DNA of 64,000 nucleotides. It comes from CBDDKS01 sp965230335 (lineage in GTDB: Bacteria > Pseudomonadota > Gammaproteobacteria > Enterobacterales > Kangiellaceae). The stretch's first letter is position 1; each line of letters begins with the position of its first letter. A model generated the notes under the pieces. It made no database searches. It was not told the DNA's origin and worked only from the letters and a program-made list of their open reading frames with translations. Where the stretch lies: positions 1,240,001 through 1,304,000 of the forward strand of contig CBDDKS010000006.1 of NCBI GenBank assembly GCA_965230335.1, in the 5' to 3' direction. Positions 52,314-61,106 of the stretch are shown one piece after another. The translations under genes were made by a program, and so were the position numbers.

Positions 52314-53042
52314 ATGAAATACATAACATCCAGTTTATTCATTTTTTTAATCACGCTTTCTTTTTCATCCCATGCACAAGAACAAGAAACAAACCTGGCC
52401 ACCAATATAAAAGAAGCCGTCACCAATGATGATGAGTTTAATCCTCGTGGTTATTTTACCCTACGCCCAGATTTCAGACGTTGTATTTCACCTTTATGTG
52501 GTGGTGTTTTTGTCAAAAAAGTGAATCGAAGAAAAACACGTTGCGCAGATGGTACATTTCAAAATGAATGTTATGTCGCCGAAATCGATTGGAAAGCTTT
52601 AGGATTTAATCCACTCAATCAATCATCATCTCCATTCAATCAAAAAACACCTTTCTTGGTACAAGGTAGAGTTTTACCAAAGAAATTTGAAGGTTTTGGT
52701 AATTTAGGTGTTTTCAAATTAAAAGCTGCTTTTCGTCCTGCATCATCTGAAACCGCAAAAAAATTATTTGTTGGCATCGAAAATAATGGCATTGTTTGTA
52801 TCACATCTCCTTGTTTCTCCTATGATGAACATAAACTAAACAGTCGAAGAGTAAGAAGTATTTCTGGCTTTGATTTAAGTCGGGTCAACGCCAGTTCAGA
52901 AGATATCGATGCAGCTCGTAAAATTCTTGCTAATGGTGGTGTGTTATTGGCTTCTGGAGTCAACCAACAAACTCAAGAACAAGCCGGTATTGGACTACAA
53001 TTTATCGCAAACCAGTTCTTTTTACCTATTGAAAAAGAATAA
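52314..53042 (+). CDS. Secreted protein, DUF6748-like
   Basis: 242 residues with a signal peptide (about 1-20, SFSSHA-QEQ). The mature part contains RPDFRRCISPLCGGVFVKK and GIVCITSPCFSYDEHKLN; the paired SPxC motifs look like disulfides and resemble a DUF6748 family I recall, though I am unsure. No enzyme motif was seen. Start ATG 52314 was chosen over a GTG 9 nt upstream. It has its own bidirectional terminator downstream. Confidence 0.65.
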   Translation: MKYITSSLFIFLITLSFSSHAQEQETNLATNIKEAVTNDDEFNPRGYFTLRPDFRRCISPLCGGVFVKKVNRRKTRCADGTFQNECYVAEIDWKALGFNPLNQSSSPFNQKTPFLVQGRVLPKKFEGFGNLGVFKLKAAFRPASSETAKKLFVGIENNGIVCITSPCFSYDEHKLNSRRVRSISGFDLSRVNASSEDIDAARKILANGGVLLASGVNQQTQEQAGIGLQFIANQFFLPIEKE

Positions 53043-53063
53043 ACAGCCCCTAACTTACTTCAT

Positions 53064-53099
53064 AAAAAAGGCCAACATCACCAGATATTGGCCTTTTTT
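53064..53099. terminator. Bidirectional intrinsic terminator
   Basis: AAAAAAGGCCAA and TTGGCCTTTTTT flank a 12-nt loop. It lies between the convergent secreted-protein gene and the Tat-signal gene and can serve both. Confidence 0.88.
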
Positions 53100-53112
53100 A
53101 TAACAAGCATTT

Positions 53113-53553
53113 TTAAGTTAATCTTGCAAAAGGGTTATAGCAAACACTTTCTATAGGCTTATAGAGCTTTATATATTGAATGGTTCTATCTTCTTCGCTG
53201 TTATTAAAAAAGAAATCTGAAGAAAGCAAAAACAATCTTGTTAATTCTTCTTGTAGTTTCTGGATACGTGCACTTCCAATAAAAGATTCAACATCATCCA
53301 AATTATCGAGAATCATAGTGCTTAACTCCAATAATCCTGTTTTAATCTCCATAGAAAATGATTTACTTGAAATAAAATCATCACAAAAACTCTGTAATGC
53401 ATTAGGATCAATCGTTAAATAATTCAGCTTATCTTTAATCAATTTACCTAAAAAAGAATGCGAGCTTTTACTAATTAAATGAACAGCGACACCACCACTT
53501 AATAATACTGCCGTTGTAGTACCAGATAGGATAAAAAATTTTCTTCTATTCAT
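53113..53553 (-). CDS. Small Tat-signal protein next to GMC oxidoreductase
   Basis: 146 residues with a twin-arginine start MNRRKFFILSG and a hydrophobic stretch (about 11-30). The rest is helical and shows no known motif. It begins 7 bp after the oxidoreductase stop. Similar small Tat subunits accompany gluconate-2-dehydrogenase-like GMC enzymes, carrying the complex across the membrane; by analogy this one could do so for the adjacent GMC protein. The family is not certain. Confidence 0.7.
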   Translation of the reverse strand: MNRRKFFILSGTTTAVLLSGGVAVHLISKSSHSFLGKLIKDKLNYLTIDPNALQSFCDDFISSKSFSMEIKTGLLELSTMILDNLDDVESFIGSARIQKLQEELTRLFLLSSDFFFNNSEEDRTIQYIKLYKPIESVCYNPFARLT

Positions 53554-53560
53554 TGTTTTA

Positions 53561-54976
53561 TCATCCCATTAATTTATCAGCTGCTCGCAAAGATAATGCA
53601 GATAAAGTTAATGTTGGATTGGCTGGAGGTGATGTTGGAAACACACCACTTCCTAAAACCAATAAATTTCTCAATTTATGGTGCACTTGATTTTCATCCA
53701 CAATACTTAATGCTGGATCTTTTCCCATAACCGTTGTCCCCTGGATATGAGCTTCTGTTTTATTTTGGTCACCAAGATGAACAATAGATTCTACAGGTAA
53801 ACCATGTAATAACTCTGGTAACTTTTGTTTCATATAATCAATTCCCTTTTGTGTATAATCTGAATAACCTTCATAGACCACAGCGGGAATTTCAGCGTTA
53901 TTTTTATCAACCTGAACATAGTTATTATCAGAAGACAAATCTTCAAAAACAAATTTAAGATTGACTCTTTGTTGATATTTACCTCGCTCAAGACGAATAT
54001 TACTAATCACATTGGAAGTTTCCAATAAACATGCAGCTCGATCTTTTCGATGAGGTCCGTCATACCACATATAACCATGCCCTGTCACGCTGGTACTGCC
54101 ATTAAAACCACTCAATGCCGTTAAATCTGCATAAGCATAATGTGAAATTTGATCATTAATGCCTTTCCCTAACTTGGGATGGTTTAAACCTGACTTTTGT
54201 AATAAGAAAGGATTAAAAATACCATTAGCACCAAGACCAATTACATCACCTGTTACTGTAACATTATTTTTATTGGTATCTTGATAGCGAACACCTGTTG
54301 CCTGCGTATTGTTGTATAGAATTTCTTTTACTTCACATCCTGTTTTTAAAGTAACTGAATCCTGTTCAAAAATATGTTTTAAATCATTTACCAACATAAA
54401 TTTCGCTGAAATTGGACATTGATGACACACACCCGAAGCACAACATTTTGCTCTGGTCTTGGTAGATAGAAAAGCACGTGCCGTGGGTTGCTGGTAAAAG
54501 GTATCAGGGTAATTTGATTTTAAAACTTCATCGACACTGGAAAATCTGTGAGGGGGTTGTGGATAGGGTTGGGAGCGTTTAAAAAAACCACCATATTCTG
54601 GACCTGAAACCGACATGATGCTTTCTGTCAGACTGTAATAATGTTCAAGATCGTCATATTGAATGGGCCAGTCCTGACCAACTCCATAGGTGGTTTTCAT
54701 TTTAAAATCATTTTCCATAAATCTGGGCGTACATGCCCACCAGCAATTGGAACCACCACCAACGCCAAAGGTAAACAACCAATCTTTTTCTGTATGATTC
54801 GTTGTATAAGTCCCCGTATCCTTAGATTGCAGAACGGCTTCTCTTCCAGACGCCAACCCGCGCTCAAGTATCAAAATACGAGGCTTACCATTAAAGTGAG
54901 TGAGGTACTGCCGTAAAAAAAACAAACTGGCAAAACCACTACCCACCAAAATCAGATCGAAACTCTCTTTACTCAT
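53561..54976 (-). CDS. GMC family FAD oxidoreductase
   Basis: 471 residues with the FAD-binding VGSGFASLFFLR start and ERG, GGGSNCWWACTPRF, and a C-terminal GMC block with AHIQGTTVMG and FPTSPPANPTLTLSAL, where His and Asn are the usual catalytic pair. A Cys-rich segment CCASGVCHQCPISA lies mid-chain, as in dehydrogenases of this group. The substrate (alcohol, sugar or sterol) is unknown. It has no signal peptide; export may rely on the Tat partner downstream. An upstream promoter is expected in the spacer. Confidence 0.9.
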   Translation of the reverse strand: MSKESFDLILVGSGFASLFFLRQYLTHFNGKPRILILERGLASGREAVLQSKDTGTYTTNHTEKDWLFTFGVGGGSNCWWACTPRFMENDFKMKTTYGVGQDWPIQYDDLEHYYSLTESIMSVSGPEYGGFFKRSQPYPQPPHRFSSVDEVLKSNYPDTFYQQPTARAFLSTKTRAKCCASGVCHQCPISAKFMLVNDLKHIFEQDSVTLKTGCEVKEILYNNTQATGVRYQDTNKNNVTVTGDVIGLGANGIFNPFLLQKSGLNHPKLGKGINDQISHYAYADLTALSGFNGSTSVTGHGYMWYDGPHRKDRAACLLETSNVISNIRLERGKYQQRVNLKFVFEDLSSDNNYVQVDKNNAEIPAVVYEGYSDYTQKGIDYMKQKLPELLHGLPVESIVHLGDQNKTEAHIQGTTVMGKDPALSIVDENQVHHKLRNLLVLGSGVFPTSPPANPTLTLSALSLRAADKLMG

Positions 54977-55377
54977 AATTGCACAATATAAGAAATAAAG
55001 GCTGTTACTTTAATTATTCTTACATCAAATTTTAATCACTATTCAACCGAAACATACTATCTGTTTTTCTTGACAGAATAATGAAATGTTTTTCTGCACT
55101 CCGTTAATACAGCCGGATACTTAACGGTTACCCTTTTGTTGATTGACAGCAAATCATATTGACAGCCTGCTTTTTAAACAGCTAACAATCTTAAAATCAC
55201 CATGACTATCAAATAGTTACAAAAAAGTTATTAATGGTATCAAGTGAGTAATATCACTCAGAAGCAAGCATCCAAAAGGTACTTTATTCGTAGAGTACGC
55301 ATGTTAACATGTCATTTTTCCATTTGCATTAAAGAGCATAAGTTCAATAAAGCATTCAATGAATGCTATTGAATCCG
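54977..55377. other. Intergenic region without gene
   Basis: AT-rich spacer upstream of the GMC gene. A 17-bp palindrome AGCATTCAATGAATGCT lies at 55351-55367. No gene was seen on either strand. It leads into a tandem-repeat block. Confidence 0.5.
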
Positions 55378-55464
55378 TTTCTACTGACAAAAGATTAAGC
55401 TTTTGCTTACACAATATTAAGCTCTTGCTTACAAGAATTAAGTTTCTATTGACAAAACATTAAG
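55378..55464 (+). repeat. Four 22-bp tandem repeats
   Basis: Imperfect units at 55378-55399, 55400-55421, 55422-55442 and 55443-55464 share the pattern (T/C)T(T/C)TTGCTTACA...ATTAAG or TTTCTA(C/T)TGACAAAA..ATTAAG. They alternate between two variant forms. The regular array may be an operator cluster or an iteron-like site, or slippage. Confidence 0.6.
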
Positions 55465-55617
55465 GAAAATGAATAACTATCTGACTTGGATGAATAATCA
55501 CCTACTGCTCAATAAGTTGAACTCGGGATAAATAAGCCTTTTCTTTCAATATATCCTTTTTCTCTTACCTTTTTTATCTCTTACTCAAAAAATATAGGTT
55601 ACCTTTATGAATATGCC

Positions 55618-55863
55618 TCAGGCGATAACACGTTTCATGGAACCATCGCTCAGCTGGACATCATTTAATTTAACATCCTGATAAATACGTACGGCTTTTA
55701 ATACTTTTTCCTTTGTGTCAAAAGGTCCAAAAGGACTGCCTTCATCATCTTCGAAATACCATTCATCTCTTTTACAAAACACCTTCCGGGAACGATAGAA
55801 TATACTATAGGCCTGATTTGTATTATAGATGGAATGAAGATTCATAAAGCACCTCTTAGACAT
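55618..55863 (-). CDS. Small hypothetical protein, DUF6316-like
   Basis: 81 residues (75 from the internal ATG at 55845). The segment WYFEDDEGSPFGPFDTKEK resembles a small gammaproteobacterial family I recall as DUF6316 (WYF-GPF motif). No signal peptide. Function is unknown. It sits alone upstream of metJ. Confidence 0.5.
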   Translation of the reverse strand: MSKRCFMNLHSIYNTNQAYSIFYRSRKVFCKRDEWYFEDDEGSPFGPFDTKEKVLKAVRIYQDVKLNDVQLSDGSMKRVIA

Positions 55864-56118
55864 GTATCTTTTAATTATTAGTGGAATTCTTTGATAATAT
55901 CCAGTCGTAAAAGGAGATAAAATCCACTTTTAGGGTAATTTTTACGTATTCTTAGTATAAATATCTCATAAAATAATTGTTAATTTTTAAATTTGTGCTT
56001 TCCGTCTCATGATGCCTTTCATTATTTTCTATCTCCATTCTTTATTTTCTGTAGTTTTATTTTGTATCCTTACTATTGATGTATCAGCTATTTTTTGAAG
56101 AAAGTCCTTCTCGATAGT

Positions 56119-56406
56119 TTATCTTGATGATGATTCTGGCGTATTCCAAAACTCGGTTTCTGGCAAATCCTTACTTAAATCTTCATCGGTTGGCAAAGGC
56201 TGCCCCGTATATGCATGTAAGAAGGCTTCACATAATAATTCACTATTCGTAGCATGTCTCAGATTGGCTATCTGACGACGTGTACGCTCATCTGTCAATA
56301 TTTTCAGTACCTTTAAAGGAATAGATACCGTAACTTTTTTAACTTCTTGGTTTTTTTTACCATGCTGGGCATAAGGACACAGGCCTTCATGCTGGATTTT
56401 AGACAT
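56119..56406 (-). CDS. metJ: Methionine repressor MetJ
   Basis: 95 residues from the ATG at 56406, just after GAGGAGGT. Ribbon-helix-helix core VKKVTVSIPLKVLKILTDERTRRQIANLRHATNSELLCEAFLHAYTGQPLP, of which KVTVSIPLKVL is the DNA-contacting strand. With S-adenosylmethionine as corepressor it represses methionine genes. It is divergent from metX-metB, and five met boxes lie between. The extra upstream codons from 56460 were rejected because the strong ribosome binding site lies inside them. Confidence 0.96.
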   Translation of the reverse strand: MSKIQHEGLCPYAQHGKKNQEVKKVTVSIPLKVLKILTDERTRRQIANLRHATNSELLCEAFLHAYTGQPLPTDEDLSKDLPETEFWNTPESSSR

Positions 56407-56488
56407 AACACCTCCTCTATTTTGAAAAATAATCATACTGCCTAAACAGCTTCTATTCAAAACATTTCCTTAATAGAATTCTCAATAT

Positions 56489-56540
56489 AGACACCTTTAC
56501 ATACAGACATCTTGACATCTAGACGTCTATTTATTATCCT
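56489..56540 (+). promoter_or_regulatory. Five contiguous met boxes overlapping the metX promoter
   Basis: AGACACCT, TTACATAC, AGACATCT, TGACATCT and AGACGTCT run without gaps from 56489 to 56528; the last is the exact MetJ consensus. TTGACA (56512-56517) and TATCCT (56535-56540), spaced by 17 bp, give a strong promoter covered by the boxes. Autoregulation of metJ is likely too. Confidence 0.92.
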
Positions 56541-56580
56541 AGCCGAATGACTTTTTAAAAAGAATCCGCCTGCGACCAAA

Positions 56581-57603
56581 ATGAACGCCAATTTATTACT
56601 GAATCCAAACCATCAAAGATGTTGCTTTGAAGTTGATTTACCCGAACGGTGGGATATGCAACATGGTGGATACATACAACAGGGAAAGCTGGCCTATTCT
56701 CTTTATGGAGACACGCAAAACCCCTGTATTCTGGTTCTAGGCGGTATTTCATCTGGACGTTATGTATCCAACCATCCAACTCATGGTCCTGGCTGGTGGC
56801 AAAAACATGTGGGTCACTCGTCCAGTATTTGCTTACAAAAGTTTTGTGTTTTAGGTATTGATTATCTTGGTGGCAATGGAGAATCCTCATCCCCATATCA
56901 TCGTTCACACCCTGTTCTGGGTGCAGTCACTACCCATGATCAAGCCAAAGCCATACTTTATTTGTTAGACCACTTAAATATTCGTCAACTCGCCGCTGCG
57001 GTTGGCAGCTCTTATGGCGGTATGGTTTTATTATCCCTCATAGAGCAAAATCCTCTTTGCACACAACAAGCTATCATTATTAGTGCTGCCCATAAAAGCT
57101 GTCCACATAGTACAGCCATTCGAGCAATACAAAGACAAATGGTACGCTTTGCCCAAAGTCATAATGACCCAAAAAAAGGGCTGGAACTGGCTCGTGGTTT
57201 GGCTATGTTAACCTATCGAACCAAAGATGAATTCCAACAAAGATTTACAAAGAAGAACCATATGACCGATCATGGTTTTGAAGCAGAAGCGATAAATTAT
57301 CTATCAGCACGAGGAAAAAGTTTTTCCAAAGAATTCAACGCTGATGCATTTTGCTGTCTATCAGAATCGATTGATCTTCATCATTCAAATTTATCCGAAA
57401 TATCTACACCTTTAACTTGCGTTGCAGTGAATAGTGATCAATTAATCCCTTTAGCACTCATACAAGAGTTAAGTGAAAAAACAAATGCAAATTTTATCAC
57501 CATTGATTCATTATATGGTCATGATGCTTTTCTAAAAGAAGATCATAAAATTCGTCAAATTTTGCAACACAGCTTACAGGATTCTACCCATGAGCCAACC
57601 TAA
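56581..57603 (+). CDS. metX: MetX-type homoserine O-acyltransferase
   Basis: 340 residues of alpha/beta hydrolase fold. GKLAYSLYGDTQNPCILVLGG, of which LVLGGISSGRYV follows, and LGIDYLGGNGES are MetX blocks. The nucleophile Ser (about 144) is in VGSSYGGM; Asp and His in NSDQLIP and YGHDAFLKE. It activates homoserine with acetyl- or succinyl-CoA; the acyl group cannot be told from sequence. It overlaps metB by 14 bp and is MetJ-controlled. Start ATG 56581 lacks a clear ribosome binding site. Confidence 0.92.
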   Translation: MNANLLLNPNHQRCCFEVDLPERWDMQHGGYIQQGKLAYSLYGDTQNPCILVLGGISSGRYVSNHPTHGPGWWQKHVGHSSSICLQKFCVLGIDYLGGNGESSSPYHRSHPVLGAVTTHDQAKAILYLLDHLNIRQLAAAVGSSYGGMVLLSLIEQNPLCTQQAIIISAAHKSCPHSTAIRAIQRQMVRFAQSHNDPKKGLELARGLAMLTYRTKDEFQQRFTKKNHMTDHGFEAEAINYLSARGKSFSKEFNADAFCCLSESIDLHHSNLSEISTPLTCVAVNSDQLIPLALIQELSEKTNANFITIDSLYGHDAFLKEDHKIRQILQHSLQDSTHEPT

Positions 57604-58744
57604 ATCATCAACCATTTCTGTCACTGCCGGTATTGAAAGTGATACTTCTTTTGGTGCAGTAACACCACCTCTTTATCTTTCATCCAATTACACATTTTCA
57701 GATTTGGGAGAACCCAGAACCTATGACTATACACGTTCTGGCAATCCAACGCGTGATTTACTGGCACAAGCTATTTCTGATTTAGAAGGTGGTGCGGGTG
57801 GTGTTATTACGTCAACTGGTATGTCAGCGGTACATTTAATTTTACATTTATTAAATGCCGGTGATGTGATCATAGCTCCGCATGATTGCTATGGAGGCAC
57901 TTACCGTTTATTCCATAGCCTGGCATTAAAGAAACATTTCCAAGTTAAATTTATTGATCAAAGTGATGAAGATGCTGTCAATAGTGCCCTTAAAGAAGGC
58001 GCCAAATTGCTTTGGATTGAAACCCCCAGTAATCCACTACTCAGGATTGTTGATATTGAAAAACTAACCACTCTTGCACAATCCCATCAATGTTTAAGTG
58101 CAGTGGATAATACGTTTTTAACACCTGTGTATCAAAAACCTCTTCAACTGGGTGCTGATATCGTGATTCATTCCACAACAAAATATATTAACGGTCATAG
58201 TGATGTTGTGGGTGGCTGCGCTATTGCAAAAACACCTGAACTTGCCGAGCAACTCAAATGGTGGGCAAATTGTATAGGCATTACTGCCAGCCCATTTGAT
58301 AGCTTTTTAACGTTAAGAGGATTAAGAACGTTATCCGTTCGCTTGAAACAACATGAAGAAAATACTCAAAAAGTTCTTCAGTTTTTAACAAAACACCCTC
58401 ATGTTACACAAGTTTATCATCCTTCTTTAGAAACTCATCCAGGACATCATATCGCCAAAAAACAACAACAGTCCTTTGGCATCATGTTAAGTTTTGAAAT
58501 AGATGGTCATCAAGAGAACATTAGAAAATTTGTTAATGCCTTAAAATATTTTTCATTAGCAGAATCCCTAGGTGGCGTAGAATCGTTGGTTTGTCATCCA
58601 GCAACCATGACACACGCGGCTATGGATGAAACTGCTCGAATAGAAGCCGGTATCAATGATAATTTATTACGATTATCTATTGGTATTGAAGATGCAGATG
58701 ATTTAATTGATGATCTTAATAATGCTTTTAATAAAGCTTTCTAA
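57590..58744 (+). CDS. metB: Cystathionine gamma-synthase / Cys-Met PLP enzyme
   Basis: 384 residues, PLP-dependent. The lysine that binds PLP is K198 in HSTTKYINGHSDVVGG. YTRSGNPTRD, SNPLLRI and VESLVCHPATMTHAAM are also seen. It joins activated homoserine to cysteine, making cystathionine. The operon with metX and MetJ boxes supports MetB over MetZ or MetC, though O-acylhomoserine sulfhydrylase cannot be ruled out. A terminator follows. Confidence 0.93.
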   Translation: MSQPKSSTISVTAGIESDTSFGAVTPPLYLSSNYTFSDLGEPRTYDYTRSGNPTRDLLAQAISDLEGGAGGVITSTGMSAVHLILHLLNAGDVIIAPHDCYGGTYRLFHSLALKKHFQVKFIDQSDEDAVNSALKEGAKLLWIETPSNPLLRIVDIEKLTTLAQSHQCLSAVDNTFLTPVYQKPLQLGADIVIHSTTKYINGHSDVVGGCAIAKTPELAEQLKWWANCIGITASPFDSFLTLRGLRTLSVRLKQHEENTQKVLQFLTKHPHVTQVYHPSLETHPGHHIAKKQQQSFGIMLSFEIDGHQENIRKFVNALKYFSLAESLGGVESLVCHPATMTHAAMDETARIEAGINDNLLRLSIGIEDADDLIDDLNNAFNKAF

Positions 58745-58782
58745 TTTTCCTGAAAAATATTAACCTTCCTCTATAAATCAAT

Positions 58783-58819
58783 ACCCGTGTATATTTAAAT
58801 AACACGGGTTTGTTTTTTT
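58783..58819 (+). terminator. Intrinsic terminator after metB
   Basis: ACCCGTGT and ACACGGGT form an 8-bp stem followed by TTGTTTTTTT. It ends the metX-metB transcript. Confidence 0.88.
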
Positions 58820-58838
58820 AAGAAAAATGAGTTCAATA

Positions 58839-59195
58839 TTATTCTTCCCACACATTTTTCAAATTTAAAATATATACGTTCTCCGGATCATTTTTATCCA
58901 CGTATAACATGCCCTTATTTTCAATAATACCTTCTTCAATAAGAAACCCTATATATTTTAAAGTGACATCATTATAAGAACACAATTCGTCTCTACTGCC
59001 ACTTTTAAATGGCCACTCTCCATAAGTATCCGATATAAACTGGATCAAATCACCCTGATTTTCTATCAAATACCAAGTTACCACCGCCGCCTGTGGAGCA
59101 TTACCCGCCAACTCTCTTTTCTTTGAACCATTCATATGGATAAAAGATATTATTTCTTTCTTTGTTTGATTAACTAAAATATATTCTACACTCAT
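58839..59195 (-). CDS. Small hypothetical protein
   Basis: 118 residues, acidic, no signal or membrane segment. YILVNQTKKEIISFIHM and AVVTWYLIENQGDLIQFISD suggest a compact alpha/beta fold; the shape is like immunity-type proteins, but no toxin gene is adjacent, so this is only an impression. It is convergent with metB. Downstream of its start lies the repeat-rich spacer. Confidence 0.55.
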   Translation of the reverse strand: MSVEYILVNQTKKEIISFIHMNGSKKRELAGNAPQAAVVTWYLIENQGDLIQFISDTYGEWPFKSGSRDELCSYNDVTLKYIGFLIEEGIIENKGMLYVDKNDPENVYILNLKNVWEE

Positions 59196-59227
59196 TTTTT
59201 TTCCTAATATTTAGTACTGTATCACTA

Positions 59228-59630
59228 AATCACACTAGCAAAATATGTTGATTCAGTTATATCAAAATAATCCATGGTATAAGATGATTCGGACTTTCTT
59301 CCCTGAAAATCCGTCCTCTTTTTGCAAACGCTCAAAAAGAGGGAAAAAAAGCTTCATCGCTGCGCGGGCATTTGTTTTGAGTAATTATTGAGTATGTTTT
59401 TTATCTTGTAGTACACTGTAATACAAAAGAATAGCTTTATTGGTAAGTGGTCATACGGAGCAAGTACTTGCCGTAGGCATATTCGGGCGTTTTGCTGACT
59501 TTTTCGCTCTTGGAAAAGTCAGTCGCGATGATGAAATCATCGTGAAATCACTTTAAACTAGCACAAAACAGTGGAACATTGTTTTGGCTAGCCCAATACA
59601 GCACATTATCTTATTTATTTAAAGTTGTTG
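59228..59630 (+). repeat. Dispersed intergenic repeat, copy 2
   Basis: The AATCAC...TGATTCAGTTATAT block is at 59228-59262. GGAGCAAGTACTTGCCGTAG begins at 59457 and continues as TATTCGGGCGTTTTGCTGAC. Then come three hairpins: GACTTTT/AAAAGTC (about 59497-59520), CGATGAT/ATCATCG (about 59525-59542) and CTAGCACAAAACA/TGTTTTGGCTAG (59558-59591). It lacks the 91-bp insert of copy 1. No gene was seen in the 490-bp spacer. Confidence 0.6.
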
Positions 59631-59686
59631 AAAACTTTTTATTATCCAAAGCTTAAGTATGCGCAGCTGAGGTTAAGTAAATAATT

Positions 59687-61000
59687 CTAAGAAGCCTTTT
59701 CCTCTTCATGTCCACTTTCATCGATACTATACACAGCCTTACCACTAACAGGCTTTTCCTGTTCTGTAGGCTCTAAAGATAAAGTAAGACTTTCTGTTGG
59801 CTGCTCTTCTTCTACAGGTTCTGATTCACTTTGTGGTGACTCAATTTCCTGAACAACACTTTCTGCTTTAGCTTCTTGCTTCGGTGGTTCTTTTTCTATA
59901 GATTTTGCACCGGACTCAATACTTTTATTCACATCTTGTTCTGATAGTTTAATCATCAAACGCAGATTGTTCGGTGAGTCTGCATTTTTTAAAGCTTCCT
60001 TTTTAGTGATTTTTTTATCTTTCCATAAATTGAATAAAGCGCGATCAAATGTCTGCATACCCAGGTTGGTTGATTTTTCCATAATTTCTTTGATTTCATG
60101 TACCGCACCTTTTTTAATCATTTCCTGTATTGTTGCCGTACCTAGAAGAATTTCTATTGCAGCACATCGTTTACCATCAACAGTTGGAATTAAACGTTGA
60201 GAAACAAAGGCTTTTAAATTTAAAGATAAATCATTCAAAAGTTGTGGTCGTCTTTCTTCTGGAAAAAAATTAACAATCCTATCCAATGCCTGGTTAGCAT
60301 TATTGGCATGGAGTGTCGATATGGCCAGATGTCCTGTCTCTGCAAAGGCTAAAGCATGTTCCATTGTCTCTCGATCACGAATTTCACCAATCAAAATTAC
60401 ATCGGGTGCCTGGCGTAGTGTATTTTTTAAAGCATCGTGAAAACTTAATGTATCAACACCCACTTCCCGTTGATTCACAATACACCGCTTGTGACGATGT
60501 ACAAATTCAACAGGATCTTCAATGGTAATAATATGACCACCCTCTGGGGCATAAGTGTTTCTATGATCAATCAATGCTGCTAATGATGTGGACTTTCCAG
60601 AACCTGTTCCACCGACAAAAAGAATTAATCCTCGTTTTACCATAATGACATCCGTTAATGTATCGGGTAAGCCCAAATCCTTAAAATTAGGAATTTCTGT
60701 CTTGATATTTCTCACAACCATAGCAATATCGCTACGTTGTTTAAAAATATTCACACGAAACCGACCCACACCTTTTTCTGAAATCGCCAAATTCATCTCG
60801 AGCTTATGCTCAAACTCTTCTTGTTGGTCCGGATTCATAACACTATTGGCAATGTCACGGATCCGCTCTTGAGACATCACCTCTTTTTCCAAAGGTTTTA
60901 AAACCCCTTGAAATTTGGCACAAGGCGGTGCATTTGAACTCAAATACAAATCAGAACCATCTTTAACCGCTAAAATTTTTAAAAAGTCTTTGAATTCCAT
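59687..61000 (-). CDS. pilU: Type IV pilus twitching ATPase PilU
   Basis: 437 residues. PilT-family ATPase: Walker A GGTGSGKSTSLAAL, Asp box, Walker B ILIGEIRD and His box TGHLAISTLHANN. The FNRALFNLW-like segment and extended C-terminus fit PilU rather than PilT. The last ~75 residues are an acidic Glu/Pro/Ser tail not usual for the family. PilU aids PilT in retraction and usually follows pilT, which is absent here. It is likely its own transcript. Confidence 0.93.
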   Translation of the reverse strand: MEFKDFLKILAVKDGSDLYLSSNAPPCAKFQGVLKPLEKEVMSQERIRDIANSVMNPDQQEEFEHKLEMNLAISEKGVGRFRVNIFKQRSDIAMVVRNIKTEIPNFKDLGLPDTLTDVIMVKRGLILFVGGTGSGKSTSLAALIDHRNTYAPEGGHIITIEDPVEFVHRHKRCIVNQREVGVDTLSFHDALKNTLRQAPDVILIGEIRDRETMEHALAFAETGHLAISTLHANNANQALDRIVNFFPEERRPQLLNDLSLNLKAFVSQRLIPTVDGKRCAAIEILLGTATIQEMIKKGAVHEIKEIMEKSTNLGMQTFDRALFNLWKDKKITKKEALKNADSPNNLRLMIKLSEQDVNKSIESGAKSIEKEPPKQEAKAESVVQEIESPQSESEPVEEEQPTESLTLSLEPTEQEKPVSGKAVYSIDESGHEEEKAS

Positions 61001-61106
61001 AAAATGTTCGGATAAAAAATAAGAAACATCATGCTTAAAAGCTTAGAATAATGTGACTGAACTGCCAAAAAAATTGTGAATTATTTTTTAGCTGACTCTA
61101 TCCATT

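Noticed and set aside
55378..55464. CRISPR array
   Set aside because: The units are contiguous with no spacers between them, degenerate and only four; no cas genes are present.
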